From NCBI GenBank assembly GCA_016291475.1, contig JAEEXJ010000125.1, forward strand, positions 1 to 7,518: a stretch of 7,518 bases of DNA, read 5' to 3'. The position numbers and the translations under genes are program-made. The notes beneath the pieces were generated by a model. The model had not been told where the DNA came from. It worked only from the letters and a program-made list of their open reading frames with translations, and did no database searches. Positions 1 to 5,223 of the stretch are shown one piece after another (position 1 is the first letter of the stretch; every line of letters begins with the position of its first letter). This stretch comes from Lachnospiraceae bacterium (lineage in GTDB: Bacteria; Bacillota_A; Clostridia; Lachnospirales; Lachnospiraceae).

Positions 1-48
1 AATTAACGTTAAAATAAGTGCTAAAGTTAATGTTTTAAATCGCTTCAT
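1..48 (-). CDS. N-terminus of a probable exported protein (partial)
   Basis: Only the first 16 codons lie in the window; the gene continues beyond base 1. The peptide begins MKRFKTLTLALILTLI, a short basic n-region (K2, R3, K5) followed by an unbroken hydrophobic stretch, which is the pattern of a Sec signal peptide or lipoprotein leader. The ATG at 48-46 is supported by an AAAGGA ribosome site about ten bases upstream, and a good promoter lies at 105-134. A start codon, SD and promoter in the right order make this more than a chance reading. The mature protein cannot be seen, so no function is offered; a lipobox cysteine, if present, would be outside the window. Confidence 0.6.
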   Translation of the reverse strand, partial: MKRFKTLTLALILTLI

Positions 49-104
49 AAATTAGTTTTCCTTTCTGTTGAACTATCAACCATTTTGGGAGTATCCACAC
101 CTCT

Positions 105-134
105 TTTATATCACGAAATGAAAGTTAATGACAA
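105..134 (-). promoter_or_regulatory. Sigma-A-type promoter for the exported-protein gene
   Basis: On the minus strand, TTGTCA (134-129, one mismatch to TTGACA) is followed after 18 bases by TATAAA (110-105, one mismatch to TATAAT). It points at the ATG at 48 and leaves a leader of about 50 bases. A direct repeat, CAACCATTTT on the plus strand, occurs at 77-86 in the leader and at 132-141 over the -35 region, so the repeat could be a regulator site; that part is speculative. Confidence 0.55.
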
Positions 135-160
135 CCATTTTTTGCATTATCCCCGTTTAC

Positions 161-595
161 TTAACCACCTTGTAATCTTCCGTCATAATCCAGATATTTC
201 ACAGATAAGTGGTTTTCTTTGCATATTTGATGGACTTCGTCCGAAGTATTGATTCCACAAATAATTGTAACTCTTATCATCTTTTTTATATAGTTTCTGA
301 CATGAGTTCCTGTATATCCATACATAGCACACATGCATATACTGTAAAGGTAACCCAGAAAAGAATTGCTGATGCAATCATCATAATAATCCCTGCTTGT
401 GCTGACACCCATTCTTTTTAATATATATTTCGTATATGATTCTAACCGCTCATCATATATGTATTGCGCCTGGTATTCTAATACAATTTTCGGCATTATC
501 CTCTTCACTTTATCTATACTTTGCGGAATATATATTTCCATCTTTCTTTTGCATATCTCATATCTGTTCTTTTCGTAGTAAGCCCTTCGCCTCAA
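161..595 (-). CDS. Hypothetical protein, probably the 3' part of a gene broken by an in-frame TGA
   Basis: The reading frame encodes 144 residues from a TTG at 595, but that start is weak: the only purine-rich stretch lies directly against it and no properly spaced SD is seen. The frame stays open upstream to the TGA at 637-635 that ends the preceding gene, so both frames are in register and read as one protein of about 286 residues if that codon is ignored. The linking peptide (KVYSEREKKLRARLRRRAYY) is highly basic and looks like a continuous helix across the join. The C-terminal half has a cysteine-containing hydrophobic stretch (SFLGYLYSICMCAMYGY). I do not recognise the family. It is either a downstream fragment that is no longer translated or a short gene using a poor TTG start. 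Confidence 0.5.
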   Translation of the reverse strand: MRRRAYYEKNRYEICKRKMEIYIPQSIDKVKRIMPKIVLEYQAQYIYDERLESYTKYILKRMGVSTSRDYYDDCISNSFLGYLYSICMCAMYGYTGTHVRNYIKKMIRVTIICGINTSDEVHQICKENHLSVKYLDYDGRLQGG

Positions 596-634
596 CCTTG
601 CTCTCAGCTTTTTCTCTCTTTCGCTATATACCTT

Positions 635-1018
635 TCACTCTCTTGTCTTTTGGTTCAACATGCCTACCCACGCGCCGTTTTCGTCATTCCATTTCATTAT
701 GTACTCTATTTGTTCCGGCAATTTTTTCTTCCATATTTCTTTTACAAGTTCTACATCTTTTGTCCGGCCATTCTTCGCAAATCTTACTTCTTCCGTACAA
801 TTCGGTATCATAAGCACTTCACTTAAGTCCATAGATAGTGCAACAGCAAATGCACGCTCATCCGTCGCCTTCAAAAATGTACTGTTCATGCTCATCTGGC
901 CATTTTGTCTTATGATCAGTTTCTTTTCATATAACCTTTTTGTACCATGAGATACATAGTACTTCTTTACATCAATAATGTCCTCCAATTTTCTTTTTGC
1001 AGTAGTCTTCTTTTCCAT
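635..1018 (-). CDS. Hypothetical protein, 127 residues (probably the 5' part of a nonsense-interrupted gene)
   Basis: The ATG at 1018 has a clear AGGAG ribosome site seven bases upstream, so translation initiation here is credible. The product starts with a lysine-rich segment (MEKKTTAKRKLEDIID) and contains an acidic/hydrophobic middle (DERAFAVALSMDLSEVLMIP) and a charged C-terminal part ending QKTRE before TGA. No signal peptide or membrane segment is evident, so it is probably cytosolic. I do not recognise the family. The frame continues without another stop for 157 codons after the TGA (feature 161-595), suggesting the original product was about 286 residues and that a CGA or similar codon mutated to TGA. 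The surrounding DNA is A/T-rich with much AGA and ATA, unlike the genes after 5688, which fits acquired or decaying DNA. Confidence 0.6.
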   Translation of the reverse strand: MEKKTTAKRKLEDIIDVKKYYVSHGTKRLYEKKLIIRQNGQMSMNSTFLKATDERAFAVALSMDLSEVLMIPNCTEEVRFAKNGRTKDVELVKEIWKKKLPEQIEYIMKWNDENGAWVGMLNQKTRE

Positions 1019-1067
1019 AATTATTCTCCTGTCTGATATTATTGTGTGCTTTCGCCACAGTACTCCA

Positions 1068-1082
1068 ATATATCAGATATAT
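1068..1082. promoter_or_regulatory. 15-bp perfect palindrome upstream of the 1018 gene
   Basis: ATATATC-A-GATATAT is a perfect 7-1-7 dyad about 50 bp upstream of the ATG at 1018. On the minus strand it contains TATAT-type -10-like sequence, so it may be an operator over the promoter, but no good -35 is visible and A/T-rich palindromes arise easily by chance. Confidence 0.25.
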
Positions 1083-1099
1083 AGCATAAAGAAAACAGA

Positions 1100-1127
1100 A
1101 AAGGACATACCACACGGCATGTCCTTT
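1100..1127 (-). terminator. Intrinsic terminator of the AAA ATPase gene
   Basis: AAAGGACAT (1100-1108) pairs perfectly with ATGTCCTTT (1119-1127) across a 10-base loop. Read on the minus strand, the 9-bp stem is followed by TTCTGTTTTCTTT, a T-rich tail. It lies about 45 bases past the stop of the ATPase gene. The plus-strand tail is poor in T, so it probably acts mainly on minus-strand transcripts. It separates the ATPase from the downstream 1018 gene. Confidence 0.75.
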
Positions 1128-1172
1128 GAGGTGTTTATATTTATTTATCAAGGCTCTTCATCGTCGGGATCT

Positions 1173-2405
1173 TTAAATATACCAGACAGGAACGATAAGA
1201 TTATTGCTGTCTATTGCCGAGAGTTCGTCCCTAAGGCAGATGATAGCACCGGCGCCTCTGGGCACAGTCGCTTTGTCCAGCACCTTAAATGCTCCGGCAA
1301 GTTCTGTTCCCGGATTAACGGAACGCTTGATCTCGAGCGGATGAAGCATACCGTCACTTTCAAGTATCATATCGACTTCTTTATTATCTTTGTCCCGATA
1401 ATACCAGAACAGACAGTCTTTTGCAGCGTTCTTGTATGACTTGATGATCTCCATGACAACATAGTTTTCAAGAATGTGTCCGGCCAAGGCACCGTTTGCC
1501 AGGATTTCGGGAGAAGAATACTTAGTCAGATAAGCTACAAGCCCGGTATCGAAGAAATAAAGCTTCGGTGCTTTAATTGTCCTGTGGAGAGCGTTATTGA
1601 TATAGGGGCGTAAAAGGGTTATGATGTCCGATTTTTCCAAAACCTGCAGCCATCGCTTTGCAGTATCGTCATTGATCCCTACATCGCTTGCAATGGCGTG
1701 AACATTGAGTACTTCACCGATCCTTGAGGCAGCAGATCGAATAAAGTCCTGAAAGAGCAGTTTGTCTACTCCTTGGATAAGATCGCTCACATCACGTTCG
1801 ATATACGTCTGGATATAACTGCTGTAGTAGACATCTCTGTCAGTATATCTCCCACTGATGAGACCAGGCATTCCGCCCTTCCAGATACGTTCAAAAATCT
1901 CGTTCAGTGAAGCAGATGTGTGGGTTTTCTTTCTCCTTTTTAATACTTCCAGATCTATGGCAAAAGGATCAGAAGTTCCGGTGCCGTATGATTCATGTTG
2001 AGATAGCGGGGGAAGCCTCAAGATAGCAACGCGGCCGGCCAGAGATTCCTGAGCCAGCTCCATCAGCCTGAACGCCTGCGATCCTGTAAGCCAAAAAGAT
2101 CCCGGTTCGGCTCCACGATCTATTTCGATCTTAATGTACGAAAACAGTTCAGGAGCATACTGTACTTCGTCGATCATTATGGGAGGCCGGTGAAGCTTAA
2201 GGAACATAGCAGGATCCCTCTTGGCGAGGGCGCGTTCTTCCAAATCGTCCAAAGTGACGATCTCGCGTTCTGTATTCTGTTCTTTCATTATGCTTTCAAA
2301 CAAAGTACTCTTGCCGACCTGCCTGGCACCGGTGATCAGTATGGCCGAGTATTCTTTATTCAGGTCTATGATCTTGGATTTTAAATCTCTTTCTATAAAA
2401 CGCAT
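1173..2405 (-). CDS. AAA-family ATPase with C-terminal DUF4143 domain
   Basis: This 410-residue protein has the standard length and layout of the AAA_14/DUF4143 family. Walker A is GARQVGKST (26-34), Walker B is PIMIDE (75-80), and WLTGSQ (105-110) is the sensor-like motif. SLAGR (121-125) follows, as in relatives. The C-terminal DUF4143 region carries EVD (343-345) and LEIK (357-360), the spacing of a PD-(D/E)XK nuclease-like fold. No signal peptide is seen, so it should be cytosolic. The ATG at 2405 has a perfect AAGGAGG eight bases upstream. Many copies of this family occur in Clostridia and Bacteroidetes genomes, often as solitary genes; its physiological role is not established, and DNA processing or defence is inference only. 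The gene is monocistronic, with promoter 2444-2472 and terminator 1100-1127, and looks intact. Confidence 0.93.
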   Translation of the reverse strand: MRFIERDLKSKIIDLNKEYSAILITGARQVGKSTLFESIMKEQNTEREIVTLDDLEERALAKRDPAMFLKLHRPPIMIDEVQYAPELFSYIKIEIDRGAEPGSFWLTGSQAFRLMELAQESLAGRVAILRLPPLSQHESYGTGTSDPFAIDLEVLKRRKKTHTSASLNEIFERIWKGGMPGLISGRYTDRDVYYSSYIQTYIERDVSDLIQGVDKLLFQDFIRSAASRIGEVLNVHAIASDVGINDDTAKRWLQVLEKSDIITLLRPYINNALHRTIKAPKLYFFDTGLVAYLTKYSSPEILANGALAGHILENYVVMEIIKSYKNAAKDCLFWYYRDKDNKEVDMILESDGMLHPLEIKRSVNPGTELAGAFKVLDKATVPRGAGAIICLRDELSAIDSNNLIVPVWYI

Positions 2406-2418
2406 AGCGCAGTCCTCC

Positions 2419-2455
2419 TTCGGCTATAATCTGACGCAATCATATTTTAGCCGAA
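2419..2455. promoter_or_regulatory. Operator-like inverted repeat over the ATPase -10 element
   Basis: TTCGGCTATAAT (2419-2430) and ATTTTAGCCGAA (2444-2455) form an 11-of-12 dyad separated by 13 bp. The upstream arm contains the -10 hexamer of the ATPase promoter and the other arm abuts the SD. Because transcription should begin between the arms, a DNA operator, possibly for autoregulation, fits better than an mRNA hairpin. Confidence 0.45.
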
Positions 2456-2472
2456 ACAAAAAATAAATACAA
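2444..2472 (-). promoter_or_regulatory. Promoter of the AAA ATPase gene
   Basis: On the minus strand TTGTAT (2472-2467) is followed after 17 bases by TAAAAT (2449-2444), with about 38 bases to the ATG at 2405. The -10 is five of six to consensus and the -35 only three of six. Confidence 0.5.
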
Positions 2473-2477
2473 GACTT

Positions 2478-2651
2478 TTATGTTTCCCTACAGTTAAATG
2501 CAACCAATTTGTACTTGTAGCTATCATCTTTAGGCTTTATATTATCCATTCCTATGTTCAAGTAGCCTTTACGATTCTCGAAAGCAAACATACCGAGGAC
2601 AGAGAATACAGATCGCTGGAGCAGGTTAAGAATCATATTCCATACTATCAT
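2478..2651 (-). pseudogene. Possible gene relic, 57-codon open frame
   Basis: The otherwise gene-free stretch 2473-2640 holds an open minus-strand frame from ATG 2651 to TAA 2478. Its second half (for example NRKGYLNIGMDNIKPKDDSY) reads like the C-terminus of a folded protein. There is no SD before the ATG, and the frame overlaps the promoter of the divergent YD gene, so it is more likely a truncated remnant than a live gene. The plus strand over the same bases is also open, without a start codon, so chance is a real alternative. No family is recognised. Confidence 0.25.
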
Positions 2652-2657
2652 GATTCA

Positions 2658-2666
2658 TGTTATAAT
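2658..2666 (+). promoter_or_regulatory. Extended -10 promoter for the YD-repeat gene
   Basis: TGTTATAAT contains the perfect TATAAT hexamer (2661-2666) with the TGn extension. It lies 54 bases before the ATG at 2721. The -35 region at 17-bp spacing (TTCCAT) is poor, which is normal for an extended -10 promoter. This probably starts the plus-strand run of immunity-like genes. Confidence 0.6.
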
Positions 2667-2720
2667 CAGATAGTTAATCATGGAGCAGATTAAACAGAAT
2701 GAAAAAGAAGGAGGCTTTGA

Positions 2721-3362
2721 ATGAACCGAGAGAGACTTGAACGCGATTCTGATGGAAATATCACAAAAATGTATCGTTATAACGCAAAAGGGGAACTGAC
2801 TTATACTCATGTGAGTGACTGGGAAGATGGTCGTATCATCCGTAAAACCAGCTATGATTCAAACGGCAATATGACTGCATCTTTTCCGTATATTTACGAT
2901 GACCGTGGAAACAATACGGAGGGCACATGGTTTGTATTTAACAAAGGTGTGCTGATGAAAGCAGAATTTGTCTATGATGATAAGAACCAGATGATTGAAA
3001 GGATCCATTTTGGTACCGAAAGTATCGCTACAAACAAAACGTTCCAGACATTCGATGAAAAAGGAAGGCTGGCCGTTTCAAAATATTATGAAGCATGGCC
3101 GGACTGTGCTCCTGTCTATACTTATTACGAATACGATGATACCGGTTTCACGTTGAAAAGTACAACAGAAGACGAAAACCATCACATTCTGCACTATGAA
3201 GTGCTTACTCCGAATGAGTTTAACAAGGTAGCTGAGTATACCAGTTACGACGGGGATGGAAAACCTGTTTATACATACAGGTATTATTACGATGAGGATG
3301 GAAATAAGATAAAAGCAGAAAGATATGATGGGGAAGGAAATCTCGTCTCGACTGAAAACTGA
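2721..3362 (+). CDS. YD-repeat (RHS-like) small cytosolic protein, probably truncated by a frameshift
   Basis: The 213-residue product is built of short repeats of the Y-D-x-x-G-N/K type: RDSDGNITKMYRY, TSYDSNGNMTA, YDDRGNNTEG, FDEKGRLAVSKYYE, TSYDGDGKPVYTY, YYDEDGNKIKAERYDGEGN. These resemble the YD/RHS repeats of large toxin-delivery proteins but occur here in a short protein without signal peptide or toxin tip. The ATG has a perfect AAGGAGG six bases upstream and an extended -10 promoter. The stop TGA at 3360 follows an A4 run. In the -1 frame the next 40 codons are open and protein-like, up to a TGA that overlaps the TTG start of the HEAT gene, so the original protein may have been about 252 residues. 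Its role is unknown; position among WapI-like genes suggests an immunity or accessory function. Confidence 0.75.
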   Translation: MNRERLERDSDGNITKMYRYNAKGELTYTHVSDWEDGRIIRKTSYDSNGNMTASFPYIYDDRGNNTEGTWFVFNKGVLMKAEFVYDDKNQMIERIHFGTESIATNKTFQTFDEKGRLAVSKYYEAWPDCAPVYTYYEYDDTGFTLKSTTEDENHHILHYEVLTPNEFNKVAEYTSYDGDGKPVYTYRYYYDEDGNKIKAERYDGEGNLVSTEN

Positions 3363-3475
3363 TAGCCATCAAGGATGGAAAAGTTGTCGCCATATTCGGA
3401 ACGTTAACTGATATTGGAAATATAAAACCCGCGTCAATTATTGAGCCGGATTATTCCATAGGAGCAATGATTTGA
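3356..3475 (+). pseudogene. Open C-terminal tail, probably the frameshifted end of the YD-repeat gene
   Basis: This frame has no start codon but reads KLIAIKDGKVVAIFGTL, then TDIGNIKPASIIEPDYSIGA, ending MI before TGA (3473-3475). Composition and pattern look like genuine coding sequence. It follows the YD gene directly in the -1 frame; one extra A in the run at 3355-3358 would join the two. Its stop overlaps the TTG start of the HEAT gene as TTGA, the arrangement of translationally coupled operon genes, which supports this being the original end of the upstream gene. Alternatively it is the tail of an unrelated deleted gene. No canonical -1 slippery heptamer is present. Confidence 0.55.
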
Positions 3476-4077
3476 ACGAATCAGAACTTTATAAAGAACT
3501 GGGAATGATGACGAAGGATAAGAGCAAGTGGGATGAGAATATCCCTTATGTGTCATCTCTTCTTAATCATGAGTCTGTAAAGATACAGGCAAAAGCGCTG
3601 TGGCTGCTTGGTGAGATGGGACTTGAATATCCTGATTCTGTACAAACTGCAGTACCGGTGCTTGCTTCATTCTGTGATAGTGAGGATCCTCTTTTAAGGG
3701 AGCGTGCCGTAAATGCCCTCGGTAGAATTGGGAGGGGCAATTACAGTTTGATCGAACCATATTGGACAGAACTGTTTCGTTTTGCATCTGATAGTGAACC
3801 CAAAGTGCGTTTGAGTTTTATCTGGGCATCTGAAAACATAGCCACGAATACTCCGGATATTTATAAGGATCATATGTTGGTATTTGAGCCGCTCCTGCAC
3901 GATACAGATGATAAGGTCAGGATGGAAGCTCCGGAAATCTTTCGGGTGCTTGGGAAACGCAGACCGGAGATTGTTTTTCCTTTTATTGAGCAATTACAAA
4001 AGATAGCGGAAACAGATAGCAATCGCGTGGTCAGAATACATAGTCTCGGAGCAATTAAGGCAACAACATCAAAATAG
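3472..4077 (+). CDS. HEAT-repeat protein
   Basis: The 201-residue protein is made of about five helical HEAT-like repeats, roughly residues 24-55, 57-90, 93-130, 133-165 and 167-201. Each has an N-terminal helix with spaced leucines, a D/S-E/D-x-x-V/L turn (NHESVKIQAKALWLLGEMG; DSEDPLLRERAVNALGRIG; DSEPKVRLSFIWASENIA; DTDDKVRMEAPEIFRVLG), and a second amphipathic helix. Such proteins bind partner proteins or nucleic acid, and no enzymatic motif is present. The TTG start is chosen because AGGAG (3460-3464) sits seven bases before it; the nearby ATG at 3467 runs into TGA after two codons. The start overlaps the stop of the preceding open tail by TTGA, implying former coupling. There is no signal peptide. 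An immunity-like role is inferred from context only. Confidence 0.82.
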   Translation: MNESELYKELGMMTKDKSKWDENIPYVSSLLNHESVKIQAKALWLLGEMGLEYPDSVQTAVPVLASFCDSEDPLLRERAVNALGRIGRGNYSLIEPYWTELFRFASDSEPKVRLSFIWASENIATNTPDIYKDHMLVFEPLLHDTDDKVRMEAPEIFRVLGKRRPEIVFPFIEQLQKIAETDSNRVVRIHSLGAIKATTSK

Positions 4078-4101
4078 TTTTATACTATTGTTTTACGATG
4101 C

Positions 4102-4115
4102 CAGATCGGGATCTG
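4102..4115 (+). promoter_or_regulatory. Dyad just upstream of the first WapI-like gene's ribosome site
   Basis: CAGATC-GG-GATCTG is a perfect 6-bp inverted repeat ending two bases before the GAGGG ribosome site of the gene at 4126. In RNA it would be a tight hairpin with a very short loop, so it may equally be a protein-binding site. No function can be assigned. Confidence 0.25.
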
Positions 4116-4125
4116 TGAGGGAAAA

Positions 4126-4539
4126 ATGTACAGAATTGAGACAGACACATTCATATTAGAGCTTTCTCCGGAGATTCATGAACAGGACTTTGCATATCCT
4201 GTAAATGTAACTCTGGGCGTGAAGGTTTCCAGTTATGGCTACTCGGCTGATACATATATGGACGTCGGTGTTCAGGGTATAGCCGAATTTGCGGTTCAGC
4301 TGAAGAATCTCTATGAAATATTGTCAGGAAAGTCAAGACTGGAAGAACCATACAGCGTTCAGAATTATATTGAGTTCATTGCTGAAACAGGCGGTCATAT
4401 AAAAGTCATAGGACGTTTGAACAATAAAAATGATTTTGGCTACACACAGGAAATAGACTTTGAAAACGAGATCGATCAGACTCATCTGAGAAATTTTATC
4501 AACCAGTTATTTGCTGATTTCAGGAAGTATAATAAATGA
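4126..4539 (+). CDS. WapI-like immunity protein (first paralogue)
   Basis: The 137-residue protein matches the layout I know for the WapI-type immunity family: an N-terminal beta segment (FILELSPEI), a strand pair VKVSSYGYSADTYMDV, a helix ending LKNLYEILSGKSRLEE, the GGHIKVIGRL strand and the C-terminal FENEIDQTHLRNFINQL helix. In Bacillus subtilis, WapI protects against the C-terminal tRNase toxin of WapA. Membership here rests on the G-H-I and I-D-Q-T-x-L signatures, not on a database search. A paralogue lies at 5224-5616, sharing SYG(Y/F)SAD, GGHI and IDQT-LR. The ATG follows GAGGGAAAA. There is no signal peptide, so it is cytosolic. No toxin gene is visible nearby, so the matching effector, if any, is elsewhere or foreign. 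Confidence 0.75.
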   Translation: MYRIETDTFILELSPEIHEQDFAYPVNVTLGVKVSSYGYSADTYMDVGVQGIAEFAVQLKNLYEILSGKSRLEEPYSVQNYIEFIAETGGHIKVIGRLNNKNDFGYTQEIDFENEIDQTHLRNFINQLFADFRKYNK

Positions 4540-4722
4540 GTAGGCTTCCAACTGAATGATGATCAGAAACACTACGTCGCAAATCCCTCTGTGATATTAG
4601 CCAGAGCATGGGCTTACAGGGACTATCGCAGCAAAGCGTTTGTTATATATGCAGATGAAACTCCGGTGGAAATGGCTATGTACTATGACATTGAAGATCC
4701 TGATTGCTGCTCTTTGCGGTGA
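4540..4722 (+). pseudogene. GNAT acetyltransferase fragment (missing start and C-terminal half)
   Basis: Immediately after, and in frame with, the stop of the WapI-like gene, the sequence reads VGFQLNDDQKHYVANPSV, then LARAWAYRDYRSKAFVIYAD, then ETPVEMAMYYDIEDPDCCS, to TGA 4720. This matches the N-terminal region of spermine/spermidine-type GNAT enzymes: L-x-x-x-Q-x-x-Y-V-A, the A-x-A-Y helix, I-Y-A-D-x-x-P-V and M-Y-Y-D-x-x-D. No start codon is present. The frame stops just before the acetyl-CoA-binding motif (Q/R-x-x-G-x-G), so it cannot be active. A short frame further on (GDKESDDSWVEIE, ending at TAG 4757-4759) could be the original C-terminus left by an internal deletion, but that is weak. 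The intact GNAT at 6872 belongs to a different subgroup. Confidence 0.65.
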
Positions 4723-4765
4723 TAAGGAATCCGATGATTCGTGGGTAGAGATTGAATAGTATTAT

Positions 4766-4837
4766 ACGGACGTAGCGCAATTAGTAGAGCGGCTGTCAAG
4801 TAGACGGTTGGTTGCGGGTGCAAATCCTGTCGTCCGT
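4766..4837 (+). ncRNA. tRNA-like element 1 (degenerate)
   Basis: The 72-nt unit folds as a cloverleaf. The acceptor is ACGGACG/CGTCCGT with 7 of 7 pairs. The anticodon stem is GCTGT/ACGGT (5 pairs, two G-U), with loop CAAGTAG, and the T-stem is GCGGG/CCTGT (5 pairs, two G-U). The D-stem GCGC/GAGC has one mismatch. Near-invariant positions are broken: the D-loop AATTAGTA lacks the GG pair, position 33 is A instead of U, and the T-loop is TGCAAAT instead of TTC. No CCA is encoded. It is therefore tRNA-derived in architecture but unlikely to work as a normal tRNA. The loop sequence CTGTCAA, typical of Asp(GUC), occurs but out of register with the stem. A five-base spacer separates it from a second unit. 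Confidence 0.6.
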
Positions 4838-4842
4838 TTTAT

Positions 4843-4914
4843 ACGGGCGTGGCTCAATGGATCAGAGTAGCGGGTAGTTAATCGTAAGACTGTGGTTCGA
4901 TTCCTATCGCCCGT
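4843..4914 (+). ncRNA. tRNA-like element 2 (degenerate)
   Basis: A second 72-nt unit has acceptor ACGGGCG/CGCCCGT (7 of 7 pairs), D-stem GCTC/GAGT, a D-loop with GG, and a consensus T-loop TTCGATT. The anticodon arm is damaged: GCGGG-TAGTTAA-TC-GT looks like a normal arm that lost one base from its 3' strand, again with A rather than U at position 33 if the anticodon is read as GTT. The T-stem TGTGG/CCTAT pairs at only two positions. No CCA is encoded. Both units are preceded by TTATACGG and followed by CCGTTT. The fifth acceptor pair is A-U in unit 1 and G-C in unit 2. It lies 35 bases before the DUF4177 gene and is probably in the same transcript. Confidence 0.6.
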
Positions 4915-4949
4915 TTAACTTCAGTATTATCAAGCAAAGGAGATTTAAA

Positions 4950-5147
4950 ATGGAAAAGTTCGAATACAAAGTGGTAACTTATGATCCCAATGGTTTCTTT
5001 GGTGGCAATGTACAGGTCAATAAGATTGAAGAGCAGCTTAACCTGCTTGGTGATGATGGATGGGAAATGATTAGTTGTACATCCTCTAACCAAAGCTATG
5101 GATCGACCAAAAGTTTGGTGTGCATTTTTAAAAGAAGGAAGGATTAA
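4950..5147 (+). CDS. DUF4177 domain protein
   Basis: The 65-residue protein has the family pattern from end to end: FEYKVVTYDP, then GFFGGNV, I-E-x-Q-L-N-L-L-G-D-D-G-W-E-M-I-S, and a final CIFKRRK strand. The conserved W in GWEMI and the terminal F-K-R are the best diagnostics. DUF4177 proteins are small, cytosolic and of unknown biochemical function. The ATG has AAGGAG seven bases upstream. It sits between the tRNA-like pair and the second WapI-like gene and reads in the same direction, so it probably shares their transcript. It is full length for the family and appears intact. Confidence 0.85.
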   Translation: MEKFEYKVVTYDPNGFFGGNVQVNKIEEQLNLLGDDGWEMISCTSSNQSYGSTKSLVCIFKRRKD

Positions 5148-5223
5148 TAAATTCGCAGTTTGGGGAGATGATAGTGAATTGTCTCGGAAAAATATATTTC
5201 AGAATAACAGAACAGAGGAATTT

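Noticed and set aside
635..637. The in-frame TGA as a selenocysteine or recoded tryptophan codon
   Set aside because: No stable hairpin is seen directly downstream, the position is not in a redox motif, and other genes in the window use TGA as a normal stop.
3350..3362. Programmed -1 ribosomal frameshift at the end of the YD gene
   Set aside because: The zero-frame codons ACT GAA AAC TGA do not form an X XXY YYZ slippery heptamer and no downstream pseudoknot is evident; a simple indel explains it better.
2721..3362. The YD-repeat protein as part of a full RHS/WapA toxin
   Set aside because: It has no signal peptide, is far too short, has its own promoter and start, and lacks an RHS core or toxin domain.
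4766..4837. Calling element 1 a functional Thr- or Asp-tRNA
   Set aside because: U33, the D-loop GG and the T-loop TTC are all altered, and the only Asp-like loop sequence is out of register with the anticodon stem.
5098..5223. An extended N-terminus (42 residues) for the second WapI-like protein
   Set aside because: It would overlap the DUF4177 gene, lacks an SD, and has no counterpart in the paralogue, whereas ATG 5224 has an SD and matches the paralogue's start.
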